A DNA stretch of 64,000 nucleotides from positions 459,112,844-459,176,843 of the forward strand of contig NC_058522.1 in NCBI RefSeq assembly GCF_904849725.1, written 5' to 3'. The stretch's first letter is position 1, and every line of letters starts with the position of its first letter. The stretch is from Hordeum vulgare subsp. vulgare (lineage: Eukaryota > Streptophyta > Magnoliopsida > Poales > Poaceae). A program made the translations under genes and the position numbers. The notes beneath the pieces are model-generated. The model searched no databases and had not been told where the DNA came from. It saw nothing but the letters and a program-made list of their open reading frames with translations. This document shows positions 35,347 to 46,048 of this stretch, piece after piece.

Positions 35347-36192
35347 TGATACATCCATTTTGCATCATGCTTTCATGTTGATATTTATTGTTTTATGGGC
35401 TGTTATATTACTTGTGGTACCATATTTATGCCTTTTCTCTCTTATTTTGCAAGGTTTATTTGAAGAGGGAGAATTCAGGCAGCTGGAATTCTGGACTGGA
35501 AAAGGAGCAAATCCTAGTCCACTATTCTTCACATCTCCAAATGCCCTAAAAATTTACGTGGATTTTTTCTGGAATATATTAAAAATACTGGGCGAAAGAA
35601 CTACCGGAGGGGGGCACCAGGGCTCCACAAGCTTGCCCACCGCCACCACCCCCCTGGTGGCGCATGGCAGGCTTGTGGGCTGCCTGAAGGCCCACTAGCC
35701 CCCCTCTTTTGCTATATGAAGTGCCCTGGTCTGGAAAAAATCAATTGGGAGCTTTTTCGTGGTTTCACCGCCGCCACGAGGCGAAACATGAGCAGATCCA
35801 ATCTAGAGCTCCGGCAGGACGATCCTGCCGGGGAAACTTCCCTCCCGGAGGGGGAAATCGTCGCCATCGACATCACCAACACTCCTCTCATCGGAGGGGA
35901 GGCATCTTCATCAACATCTTCATCAGCACCATCTCCTCTCCAATCCCTAGTTCATCTCTTGTAACCAATCTTCGTCTCGCGACTCCGATTGGTACTTGTA
36001 AGGTTGCTAGTAGTGTTGATTACTCTTTGTAGTTGATGCTAGTTGGATTATTTGGTGGAAGAGTTTATGTTCAGATCCTTGATGCTATTCATTACACCTC
36101 TGGTCATGATTATGATTATGTCTTGTGAGTAGTTACTTTTGTTCCTGAGGACATGGGATAAGTCATGTTAATAATAGTCATGTGAATTTGAT
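35347..36192 (+). repeat. Element F: 5' LTR, truncated
   Basis: It aligns with 40729-41548. It contains the inverted-repeat module 35625-35678 and a TATA (TATAT, 35713-35717). The break is at TTTGAT 36187-36192, a hexamer present in the 3' LTR at the matching point (41543-41548). Confidence 0.9.
35625..35717 (+). promoter_or_regulatory. Element F 5' LTR: U3 inverted-repeat and TATA module
   Basis: Outer arms CCACAAGC (35625-35632) and GCTTGTGG (35671-35678) enclose inner arms CGCCACCA (35641-35648) and TGGTGGCG (35655-35662) around six C. TATAT follows at 35713-35717, a gap of 34 bases. Confidence 0.7.
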
Positions 36193-36911
36193 GATTGCCT
36201 CAGCAACCTTGATCGAGTCTTATAGAGATGCGAAGAAACCAACCTCGTCTTGAATTGGGAGAAGTGCCACTTTATGGTTAATGAAGGTATCGTTTTAGGA
36301 CACAAAATCTCTGAAAGAGGCATTGAAGTTGATAAGGCTAAGGTTGATGCAATTGAGAAAATGCCTTGCCCCACAGATATCAGAGGTATACGAACTTTCT
36401 TAGGTCATGCTGGTTTCTATAGAAGGTTCATTAAAGACTTCTCTAAGATTTCTAGGCCTCTTACCAACCTCTTGCAGAAGGATGTTCCTTTTGTTTTTGA
36501 TGAGGATTGTGAGGAAGCCTTTGAAATACTTAAGAAGGCTTTGATAACCGCACCTATTGTTCAAACACCTGATTGGAACTTGCCCTTTGAAATCATGTGT
36601 GACGCTAGTGATTATGCCGTTGGTGATGTTCCCATGGGGAGTTGACAAGAAGTTGAATGTCATTCACTACGCTAGTAAAACTCTAGACAGTGCCCAAAGA
36701 AACTATGCCACTATGGAGAAGGAATTTTTAGCAGTCGTGTTTGCATGTGAAAAGTTCAGATCTTACATAGTTGACTCCAAAGTCACTATTCACTCTGATA
36801 ATCCTGCTATTAAGTACCTTATGCAGAAGAAGGACGCTAAGCCTAGGCTGATCAGATGGGTTCTCCTGCTACAGGAATTTGATTTGCACGTCGTTCACCG
36901 AAAGGTGCTGA
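36193..36911 (+). pseudogene. Element F: end of RT and RNase H, two frameshifts
   Basis: The frame picks up just after the catalytic YMDD region (lost in the deletion) and reads NWEKCHFMVNEGIVLGHKIS, FLGHAGFYRRFIKDFSKI and an RNase H start (FEIMCDASDYAVG). Near 36630 one base is missing. The frame resumes with NVIHYASKTLDSAQRNYATMEKEFLAVVFA and IHSDNPAIKYLM (RNase H). A second single-base loss near 36903 precedes the integrase frame. One nonsense TAG also lies at 36221-36223. Confidence 0.88.
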
Positions 36912-38394
36912 TAACCCTATAGCAGATAACTTGTCTAGGCTAGAGAATGTCCTTGATGACAGCTTTCCCAATGAGAAATTAAATGTCATCCGCACTTCAC
37001 ATAGTGCACCGTGGTATGCCGATTATGCAAACTATATCGTAGCCAAATACATACCACCCAGTTTCACCTATCAACAAAAGAAGAAATTCTTCTTTGATTT
37101 GAGACACTACTTTTGGGATGATCGTCACCTTTATAAGGAAGGAGTAGATGGTGTTATTAGACGTTGTGTGCCTGAACATGAACAGGGACAGATCCTGCAG
37201 AAGTGTCATTCCGAAGCCTACGGAGGACACCATGCTGGGGATAGAACTGCCCATAAGGTATTGCAATCAGGTTTCTATTGGCCCACTCTCTTCAAGGATG
37301 CCCGTAAGTTTGTCTTGTCTTGTGACGAATGCCAAAGGATAGGGAACATAAGTAAGCGTCAAGAAATGCCTATGAACTATTCACTTGTCATTGAACCATT
37401 TGATGTCTGGGGCTTTGATTATATGGGACCCTTCACGAGTTCCAATGGGTACACTCACATCTTAGTTGCTGTGGATTACGTTACTAAGTGGGTAGAAGCT
37501 ATCCCCACTAAAAATGTTGATCACCACACCTCTATTAAGATGCTTAAAGAAGTCATATTCCCAAGATTTGGAGTCCCTAGATACTTGATGACTGATGGCG
37601 GTTCACACTTCATTCATGGCGTTTTCCGCAAGATGCTAGCTAAGTATGATGTCAACCATAGAGTTGCATCTCCTTATCATCCTCAGTCCAGTGGTCAAGT
37701 TGAGTTGAGTAATAGGGAGATCAAGTTGATCCTACAAAAGACCGTCAATAGATCTCGAAAGAACTGGTCTAGCAAACTTGACGATGCACTATGGGCTTAT
37801 AGGACTGCTTATAAGAATCCCATGGGCATGTCACCATATAAAATGGTTTACCGTAAGGCGTGTCATTTACCTCTTGAGCTGGAACACAAAGCTTATTGGG
37901 CAATCAAAGAGCTCAACTTTGATTTCAAACTTGCCGGTGAGAAGCGGTTGTTTGATATCAGCTCGTTAGATGAATGGAGAGCCCAGGCATATGAGAATGC
38001 CAGGTTGTTCAAGGAAAAGGTTAAGAGATGGCACGACAAACGAATACAGAAACGTGAGTTCAATGTAGGTGATTATGTCTTGGTCTACAATTCTCGTTTG
38101 AGATTCTTTGCAGGCATGCTTCTCTCTAAATGGGAAGGTCCCTATGTTGTCGAGGAAGTATATCGTTCCGGTGCCATCAAAATCAATAACACGGAAGGAA
38201 ATTTTCCTAGAGTGGTAAATGGGCAAAGAATCAAGCATTACATCTCTGGTACTCCCATAAATGTTGAGACCAATATCATCAATGTCATAACTCCAGAGGA
38301 GTACATAAGGGATGTTTATCAGCCTGTTCCAGACCTTGAAAACGAAGATGTATCTGTTTTGGCAAGAAATTGGACTCTGATACTTTTCCAATAG
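36912..38394 (+). CDS. Element F: Gypsy (Athila-type) integrase, open
   Basis: An open frame to the stop at 38392-38394, with about 490 residues. The zinc region is H-H-C-C (HSEAYGGHHAGDRTAH...CDECQRIG). The core has GFDYMGPF (Asp codon 37417), MTDGGSHF (Asp 37594) and SGQVELSNREIK (Glu 37702), a spacing of D-58-D-35-E, the canonical pattern. The C-terminal part has WAYRTAYKNPMGMSPY, then SRLRFFAGMLLSKWEGPYVVEEV, the chromo-like C-terminal module of Gypsy integrases. It has no start codon of its own because it is the end of a polyprotein; the annotated start is set after a frameshift. It would join retrotransposon DNA to the host genome if translated. Confidence 0.9.
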
Positions 38395-38676
38395 GAAATT
38401 TCTTCCGTTTTGGAATTTTTGGAAAATTAGAAAATAAAAAAGCAGTCCGGAGAGCAAACGAGGCAGCCACAAGGGCCCACTCCGCCACCACCCCCTGGTG
38501 GCGGTGGGCAAGCTTGTGGGCACCTCGTGTGCCTCCCGGACTCCGTTTTCTTGCAGAGGACTCCTTTTGGCCCAGAAAATATCAATATATAGTCGCCCGA
38601 AGGTTTCGATCTCCGTATCGCGTAGTTTTCCTCTGTTTTCGTTTCGAGCTTGTTTCCGCCGCAGATCTAGATCATC
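38395..38676 (+). promoter_or_regulatory. Element F: leader of ORF3 with a second copy of the U3 module
   Basis: The stretch 38465-38525 is clearly homologous to 35623-35685 of the LTR: outer arms CCACAAG (38467-38473) and CTTGTGG (38513-38519), inner perfect arms CCGCCACCA (38482-38490) and TGGTGGCGG (38496-38504) around five C. TATATA lies at 38586-38591, 66 bases after the outer arm. It sits between the integrase stop and ORF3, so an internal promoter for ORF3 is a reasonable inference. Confidence 0.55.
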
Positions 38677-39192
38677 TTGACTTCCCCAAACGCTCCTAAG
38701 GACAAGATCTTCGAGAAGGTCATCAATCCCTACCTCATGGAAGTGCTGAAAGACCCTCAATCTATCAAGATGAGCGAGGGGATGTTGCACATCCGTGATG
38801 TTGAGGGGCCTAAGAAGACCGGAAGCGTGCAGACGAGGCTCGAAGCAATGGAGCAACAAGTCTTCAAGTGCCAAGGGATGGTTGAGCGTGGACTCAACGC
38901 CAACCACACGATGATCACGGAGTTCACTAGCAATCACAAGATGGATGCCATTGATATTGGGAAACACCTCTCCAGGCTTTACGATAGGGTTGAACAACTT
39001 CAGGGCCAGATCTATGACCTGCAGAATCAAAACTGTGACTATGAATACACATTTAAATCAATAAGGTTAGCTACAGATTTGAGGATTCCGGCGACTCGTT
39101 CATCCTGCCATGGTGGAGCACCTATGCCTTGGAAGACGGAGGATCAGACTACTCCAACAACACCACCATCACCACCAAAGGAAGACAACTAA
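38677..39192 (+). CDS. Element F: ORF3, coiled-coil protein in env-like position
   Basis: About 171 codons, open to the stop at 39190-39192. The first codon is TTG (38677-38679), perhaps a mutated ATG; MTSPNAPK follows if it is read as Met. The middle has KDPQSIKMSEGMLHIRDVEG, then heptad-like RLEAMEQQVFKCQGMVERGL and HLSRLYDRVEQLQGQIYDLQ, a probable coiled coil. The C-terminus is Pro/Thr-rich. No signal peptide or membrane segment is visible, so an envelope role is not supported. It lies downstream of integrase, where Athila elements carry an extra ORF. The function is unknown. Confidence 0.65.
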   Translation: MTSPNAPKDKIFEKVINPYLMEVLKDPQSIKMSEGMLHIRDVEGPKKTGSVQTRLEAMEQQVFKCQGMVERGLNANHTMITEFTSNHKMDAIDIGKHLSRLYDRVEQLQGQIYDLQNQNCDYEYTFKSIRLATDLRIPATRSSCHGGAPMPWKTEDQTTPTTPPSPPKEDN

Positions 39193-40714
39193 GCATTGGT
39201 ATGGGAAATCCCCTTGGCTTTTGCCAAGCTTGGGGGAGTTGCCCTGGTATCGTATCACCTTTATATCTTTTGCTTTTACCTTTGTTTTAGTTCTTTCCTT
39301 TTCAGTTTTTATTTCTTCTTTTAGAGGAATAAGTCTTTAGTTTTTAGTTTGAGTCTTTTACTTTTGTCTCTCCCCCGATGTATTCGAGCTTACAAGCTAT
39401 ATAATAAAGAGTTTCTTAGTCTAGGGCTTTGCTTTGTGCCATGATCAAAAGTATGAAAAGAACGATAGCATGAAAGATCATGAGACGATCTTATGGAAAG
39501 TGATAAATTCACTTATGACACGTATGATGATTGAAACTTGTTGAGAATAAATCAACATAGACATTAGTCATTTTTGCAATTAATAAGAAGTAATGAGGAA
39601 AGAGAGGTTCACATATAAATATATCATCTTAGACACTTTTTACAATTGTGAGCACTCACCAAACTATTACATGCCTAGGAGTAGATGTTGGACAAGGAAG
39701 ACAACATAATGAATTGTGTTTGCTTGGTTCCAAACAATGTTATACGATTAGAGATCCCTTAGCATGTGACGATTGCTTCCACCTCATATTAGCCAAAACT
39801 CACGCACCAAGTAGAGATACTACTTGTGCATCCATAAACCTCCAACCCAGTTTTGCCATGAGAGTCCACCATACCTACCTATGGATTGAATAAGATCTTT
39901 CAAGTAAGTTGTCATCGGTGCAAGCAATAAAAATTTCTCTCTAATATGTATGATCTATTAGTGTGTGGAAAATAAGCTTTGTACGAACCTGTGATGAGGA
40001 AGACATAAAAGCGACAGACTGCATAATAAAGTTCTTTGTCATAGGAGGCAATATAAAGTGACGTTCCTCCGCACTAAGAGGAGACACATCCAAACCTCAA
40101 AAGCGCATGACAACCTCTGCTTCCCTCTGCGAAGGGCCTATCTTGTACATTTACTTTTTACCCTTGTAAGAGTCATGGTGATCTTAACCAATTCCCTTTT
40201 TGCCTTTGTCTTGGCTACCGTCACATGCTTGGGAAATATCTATATTCATATATCAACTTGGAGTTGAGTACTGATGCTTTATTGTTGTTGACTTTACCCT
40301 TGAGGTAAACCGTTGGGAGGCAAAACTATAAGCCCCTATCTTCCTCTATGTCTAGCTTAAACTTTGACTCCATGAGTACCACGTGAGTTGTAACAATTGT
40401 GGAAAATGAAAGAGATGATTAAGTATGTGGGTTTGCCTTACAAGCTCTTATTTGACTCTTTCTGATGTTGTGATAAATTGCAATTGCTTCAATGACTATA
40501 GACTATTGTTGGTTACTTCTCGGTAAGGTTTTTGCTTCATGCTTTGCTTTGTGAAGCAATTGTTACTTTCCCATAAGAATCTTTACGATATATTGCTGTT
40601 CTATGTGTGATCATGATGCCCTCATGTCCGTATTATGTTTTATTGACACCTTCGTCCCCAAACATGTGGACATGTTTATGGATCTTGGTTTTCGCTTGAG
40701 GACAAGCAAGGTCT
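39193..40714 (+). other. Element F: 3' non-coding region with an extra polypurine-like motif
   Basis: About 1.5 kb without a gene (the ORFs at 39648-39893 and 40058-40267 are chance). AAGCTTGGGGGAGTT at 39226-39240 is the same motif as the functional tract at 40715-40728. It lies 34 bases after the ORF3 stop. Confidence 0.7.
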
Positions 40715-40728
40715 AAGCTTGGGGGAGT
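40715..40728 (+). other. Element F: polypurine tract
   Basis: AAGCTTGGGGGAGT directly precedes the 3' LTR at 40729. Confidence 0.85.
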
Positions 40729-42229
40729 TGATACGTCCATTTTGCGTCATGCTTTCATGTTGATATTTATTGCTTTATGGGCTGTTATATTACTTGTAGT
40801 ACCATATTTAGGACTTTTCTCTCTTATTTTGCAAGGTTTATTTGAAGAGGGAGAATTCAGGCAGCTATAATTCTGGACTAGAAAAGGAGCAAATCCTAGT
40901 CCACTATTCTGCACATCTCCAAATGCCCTGAAAATTTACATGGATTTTTTCTAGAATATATTAAAAATACTGGGTGAAAGAACTATCGGAGGGCGGACAC
41001 CAGGGCCCCACAAGCTTGCCCACCGCCACCACCCCCCTGGTGGCACATGGCAGGCTTGTGGGCTGCCTGAAGGTCCACTAGCCCCCCTCTTTTGCTATAT
41101 GAAGCGCCCTGGTCTGGAAAAATTCAATCGGGAGCTTTTTCGTGGTTTCGCCGCCGCCACGAGGCGGAACTTGAGCAGATCCAATCTAGAGCTCCGGCAG
41201 GACGATCCTGCCGGGGAAACTTCCCTCCCGGAGGGGGAAATCATCGTCATCGTCATCACCAACACTCCTCTCGTCGGAGGGGAGGCATCTTCATCAGCAC
41301 CATCTCCTCTCCAATCCCTAGTTCATCTCTTGTAACCAATCTTCATCTCCCGACTCCTATTGGTACTTGTAAGGTTGCTAGTAGTGTTGATTACTCTTTG
41401 TAGTTGATGCTAGTTGGATTATTTGGTGGAAGAGTTTATGTTCAGATCATTGATGCTATTCATTACACCTATGGTCATGATTATGATTATGTCTTGTGAG
41501 TAGTTACTTTTGTTCCTGAGGACATGGGATATGTCATGTGAATTTGATATTCCTTTGGTATTTAGATATGTTATATGTTGTTTTTCCTCTAGTGGTGTTA
41601 TGTGAACGTCTACTATATAACACTTCACCATATTTGAGCCTAGAGGAAGGCATTGGGAAGTAGTAAGTACATGATGGGTTGCTGCAGTGACAGAAGCTTA
41701 AACCCCAGTCTATGCGTTGCTTCGTGAGGGGCTGATTTGGATCCACTAGTTTAATGCTATGGTTAGACTTTGTCTTAATTCTTCTTTTGTAGTTGCGGAT
41801 GCTTGCGAGAGAGGTTAATCATAAGTGGGATGCTTGCCCAAGTAAGGGCAGTACCCAAGCGCCGGTCCACCCACATATCAAACTATCAATGTAACGAACG
41901 CGAATCATATGAACATGATGAAACTAGCATGACAGAAATTCCCGTGTGTCCTCGAGAGCGTTTTTCCTCCTATAAGACTTTGTTCAGGCTTGTCCCTTGC
42001 TACAAAAGGGATTGGGCCACTTGCTGCACCGTTGCTACTACTTGTTACTTGTTACTCTTTGCTTGCTACGTTTCACCTCGCTACACAATCACCTGTTACC
42101 GTTACTTTCAGTGCTTGCAGTTATTACCTGGCTGAAATCCGTTTATCATAGCCTTATGCTCCTCGTTGGGTTTGACACTCTTACTTATCGAAAGGACCAT
42201 GATTGATCCCCTATACTTGTGGGTCATCA
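40729..42229 (+). repeat. Element F: 3' LTR
   Basis: 1501 bases from TGATACGTCC to GGGTCATCA, complete. The U3 module has outer arms 41008-41015 and 41054-41061, inner arms 41025-41031 and 41038-41044, and TATAT at 41096-41100 (gap of 34). The part from 41990 to 42120, rich in TTGCTAC and TTGTTACT, corresponds to the low-complexity stretch of element E. Confidence 0.92.
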
Positions 42230-42234
42230 CATCT

Positions 42235-42689
42235 CTGTGTCACTGATAGGAACGTTGGTGCTACCGAGATGATAGGGTTTGACATAGGTTCTGTCAAGTG
42301 TAAAATCGGTAGGGCCGAATGGATGGTGGCACCGATTTTGTTGGTTTGGGTTTGGACAGAGAAATTTTGTGGGAGAATAGGTGAGTATTTTTGGTGGCTA
42401 CCTCTAAGCACTTGAGCAACCAATTCATCATAGTACCTCATCCCCTTTTAATAGTATCGGCTTTCCTATGGACTCAAAGTGATTTCTCACAAAGTATAAA
42501 ATGAAGAGTCTTCTTGCTTGAAGCTTGAGCCAATCCTATTCCTTCCTTGCATCAAGGGGCGTCTCCTCACAATCCTATAGCCAAAGCATCTTTGAACTTT
42601 TCTGAAATATACTTGAATAAACTCATTAGTCCAATGATGCATATGTTGTGATTAATTGCCAAAACCATCATAGGGAGCAATTGTGCCTT
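42235..42689 (-). repeat. Element A: 5' LTR, second part
   Basis: This continues 34294-35346 and matches 1-376. It contains palindromes TGGTGCTACCG (42256-42266), CGGTAGGGCCG (42307-42317) and TGGTGGCACCG (42324-42334). It ends GTGCCTTCA at 42689. Confidence 0.85.
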
Positions 42690-43981
42690 CATATTTATAG
42701 CCCACGTGAAAGTGGTCCGGTCCAAAGTTTTCGGACTAGATTGCCCCTGGTCCTAGCTCTATGCTCGACATGTGGCAGACACGTATTAAGTGCTGGAGTT
42801 AGTGGATATCGTGCACATCGTGCTTATCAAATCGTGGGTAGTGCGTGCGGTTTGAGCGGTAATGGCTGAATTTTTTTGAAATAAATTTTGAGGACTTTGT
42901 TCGCAAATTCTTCAGCTGACAAGGATTGAGTGAATACTTTTGTTTTCTTAGTTTCAAGTAGAGCGTATATGAAGAATTTGAGAATAGACTTGGTTGAGCT
43001 TAGCATAGAGGGGGAAACAGGTCCGATCACATTCACTTAGAGGGAAAACGCAACATGAAGACTTAGCATTAAGTGAATGGTGTTGAGGACATTGAAATCT
43101 CACAAATAAGTATATAGTCAATAAAGAACACATTTTGAGAAGATTGAAGAATTTGAACTTTTGAGGAATTTGAGGATTTGAAGGATTTGCAAAAATCTCA
43201 ACTTTGAAGAATTTCAACTTCAAGAATTTCGAATTTCGAATTTCAAATTGGGTTGGTGGCGTGACCCACCATATAAGAATGACGATTTCAGGCACTGCAT
43301 ACAATTGTCGTAGGGTCGTGAGAAACAAATTATTCATTAATTTCTTCCCACTTCGAGTGCTATTCTTCATTGATTGAAGAAAAACATTACTTCGTGTGTT
43401 GCACATCTAAGTCATCAATTTTGCATAAGTGTTAGGAAAAGTGTCCTTTCACAGAACGTTCGAAGATTCTAAGATATTTAGCTCACACCGCAACTTGCAA
43501 AATCTCTTTTCATCCAAGGGATTAGTGAAGATGTGTGCTAGCTGTCCTTCGGGCTTCATGGGTTGGTGATGATGTTGCCCTTGAGTACATGATAACAAAG
43601 AAAATGATGACGAATCTGGATGCGCTTGGCCTTCAAGTGATGTACTGGGTTGTATGCAATCTTGATTGCACTCTAATTGTCGCGATAGAGTGGCACAGTC
43701 TTCATGTCAATGTCATAGTCCTTAAGGGTTTGCTTCATCCACAACAATTGATCATAGCATGAACCAACATCAATGTACTCAACTTCAGCAGTGAAAAGTG
43801 ACACGCAATTCTACTTCTTTGAGGACCAATAGACTAAGTATCGTCCGAGGAAATGTCAGATGCCTGATGTTGACTTGCGACCCACATGGTCACCAGCATA
43901 GTCAGAGTGAGAATATCCAACGAGATGAAGATTTGAGCCCTTGGGGTACCATAATCCAAGCGTTGGTGTGTGAGCTAGATA
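42690..43981 (-). pseudogene. Element B: RNase H and 3' region, decayed
   Basis: Between 43980 and 43500 the minus strand gives broken RNase H fragments of a Copia polyprotein (a QLLWMKQTLKDYDI-like segment near 43740, LYRDN near 43690, HHFL near 43600), with stops. From 43490 to 42690 there is no pol likeness. The sequence is AT-rich with a run of GAATTT/AAGAATTT repeats (43140-43240), read as the 3' UTR of this element. The join to A at 42689/42690 is either an insertion of A in B or a contact of fragments. Confidence 0.65.
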
Positions 43982-44517
43982 TCAAAAAATATGCTTCACA
44001 ACCTTATGGTGTGATTCCTTCAGTGTTGCTTGGAAACGGGCACACATGCAAACACTAATCATTATGTCTCGCCTAGATGCACAGAGGTACAATAAAGAGC
44101 CAATCATAGAGCGATATACCTGCTGATCGAAATCTTTACCATTTTTGTCAATGTAGAGGTTGTTGTTGGTAGGGATGGGAATTTTGACGCCTTTGCATTC
44201 TTGCATGCCGAATTTCTTCACGACATCCTTGAGGTATTTCTCTTGAGAAACGAAGATGCCATTGCATTGTTGACGAATTTGTAGACCAAGGAAGAATTCC
44301 AGCTCCCCCATCATGGACATTTGATATTGTTCACCCATCATGTAGGCAAATTCGTCATTGTAATGTTTGTTAGTACAACCAAAGATGATATTATACATAT
44401 ATATTTGGCACACAAATATTTCATTGTCATAGGATTTTGTGAAAAGAGTTGGGTCGAGTGAAACTGGTTTGAAGCCTTTCTTCATGAGGAATTCCTTCAG
44501 TTTGTTGAGAACCAAGG
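43982..44517 (-). pseudogene. Element B: reverse transcriptase part, catalytic motif lost
   Basis: The open frame 44515-43982 reads LKEFLMKKGFKPVSLDPTLF, EYLKDVVKKFGMQECKG-type and GSLLYLCASRRDIM segments typical of the Copia RT thumb and connection. The catalytic site near 44391-44402 is Y-M-Y-N instead of Y-V-D-D. The N-terminal half of RT is missing at the join to element C. Confidence 0.85.
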
Positions 44518-46033
44518 TAAGGGTGATGCACCGAAGTAGATAAGTATCTTCCTCAGTTGGTTGAGAACCAAGGTATCAATCCAGTAGGAGGAACAAGCAA
44601 GGCCCCAATGGTAGTACCTGCACAAATATCAAACACTTGCACCCAACGCTATAAAGGGGATGTCAATCCCTTCAGAGTTTTTTGCAAGGATGAGATCTGA
44701 TAGAGATAGATATAAAATATTGATAGATGTGAAAGTAAAACTAAAGTAAATAAATTGCAGCAAAGTAATTTTTGGTATTTTTGGTTTCTAGACCTAAAAA
44801 TATGATATGGAAAATAGACCCGGGGGCCATAGGTTTCACTAGAGGTTTCTCTCATAAAGGAAAATAATGCGTTGGGTGAACAAATTATTGTCGAGCAATT
44901 AATAGAAAAGCAAATAATCACGAAGATATCTAAGGCAATGATTATGCATATAGGCATCATGTCCGTATCAAGTAGGCCTAAACAATTCTGCATCTAGTAC
45001 TATTACTCCGCACATCGACCGACTCCTGCCTGCATCTAGAGTATTAAGTTCATGAAGAACAAAGTAACGCATTAAGTAAGATGACATGATGTACAGGGAT
45101 AAACTCAAGCAATATGATGAAAACCCCATCTTTTTACCCTTGATAGCAACAATACAATACGTGGCTCACTACCCCTATTGTCACTCGATGAGGACACCAC
45201 AAGATTGGTCCCAAAACTAAGCACTTCTCCCATTGCAAGAATTACCAATCTAGTTGGCCAAACCAAACCAATAAATCGAAGAGACTTGCAAGGATATGAA
45301 ATTATGCATATAAGAATTCAGAAGAGACTCAAATAATATTCATAGATAATCTGAACATAAACTCACAATTCATCGGATCTCGACAAACACACCGCAAAAG
45401 AGTATTACATCGGATAGATCTGCATGAAGATCATGAAGAACATGGTATTGAAGATCAAAGAGAGAGAAGAAGCCATCTAGCTGCTAGTTATGGACCCATA
45501 GGTCTGTGGTGAACTACTCACGCTTCATCGGAGGGGCAATGTAGTTAATGTAGATGCCCTCCATGATAAATTCCCTCTCCGGCAGATTACCGGAAAAGGC
45601 TCCCGGCGGCTTAAAAGTATTTTCGTTGCTCTTTTTGGCGATAAGGGAATATTTGGGAATTCATAGGACAATAATTTGGGTTATGAGACCTGTAGGGGGC
45701 CCACAAGCCAGGGGGATGCGGCCACCCCCTAGGGCGCGCCCTGCAGGCTTGTGGCCTCCCGACAACTGCCTACCCCCTACTCCAAGTCTGTTGTGTGTCT
45801 TCTGGTCCAAGAAAAATCTTTCCGGAGATTTATTCCGTTTGGACTCCGTTTAATATTCCTTATCTGCAATATTAAAAAACGTGGGGAAAATAGAAATTGG
45901 CACTAGGCCCTAGATTAATAGGTCAGTCCCAAAAATAATATAAAACAACATATAAATGCATACAGAACATCCAAAACATAAAATATAATAGCATGGAACA
46001 ATCAAAAATTATAGATACGTTGGAGACATATCA
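44518..46033 (-). repeat. Element C: 3' LTR, outer end missing
   Basis: It aligns with 51077-52569. The first 45 bases of the right copy (TGCTACCTCTTGAGC onward) are absent. U3 module: CCACAAGCC 45701-45709, AGGGCG...CGCCCT 45731-45742, GGCTTGTGG 45746-45754, and a TATA-like TATGAA (minus) at 45665-45660, 35 bases away. Confidence 0.88.
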
Positions 46034-46048
46034 GCATCCCCAAGCTTA
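46034..46048 (-). other. Element C: polypurine tract
   Basis: The minus strand reads TAAGCTTGGGGATGC next to the 3' LTR. Confidence 0.8.

Larger units (their letters stand above)
35347..42229 (+). mobile_element. Element F: Athila-lineage Gypsy retrotransposon, 5' part deleted
   Basis: Perfect 5-bp duplications catct flank it (35342-35346 and 42230-42234). The 5' LTR is cut short at 36192 and fused to the end of RT, so about 650 bases of LTR, the primer site, gag, protease and most of RT are gone. RNase H, integrase, a downstream ORF3, a polypurine tract and a complete 3' LTR remain. The LTR start (TGATACGTCCATTTTGC) and integrase are those of the Triticeae Athila group (Sabrina/Fatima/Wilma-like; exact family not decided). 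By hand count the LTRs differ by about 35 substitutions and three indels over about 830 bases. Confidence 0.92.
1..42689 (-). mobile_element. Element A: non-autonomous Copia-derived LTR retrotransposon, interrupted
   Basis: Element A consists of 1-1110 and 28803-42689, less the nested F (35347-42229). Read on the minus strand the order is: 5' LTR (42689-34294), a primer site for initiator tRNA-Met, a Copia-type gag (34240-32063), a spacer, a second unrelated ORF (30573-28803, then 1105-870), a polypurine tract and the 3' LTR. I find no protease, integrase, reverse transcriptase or RNase H, so it must move with help from another element. G inserted in its second ORF (TSD aactt at 1106-1110 and 28798-28802). 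F inserted in its 5' LTR (TSD catct). The family name is not assigned. Confidence 0.8.

Noticed and set aside
37966..39030. 354-codon minus-strand ORF
   Set aside because: It is antisense to the end of integrase and ORF3 of F. The plus-strand frames carry the family motifs and the minus frame none.
38677..39192. ORF3 of F as an envelope protein
   Set aside because: No signal peptide, membrane segment or Cys-rich ectodomain is visible; only the position after integrase is env-like.
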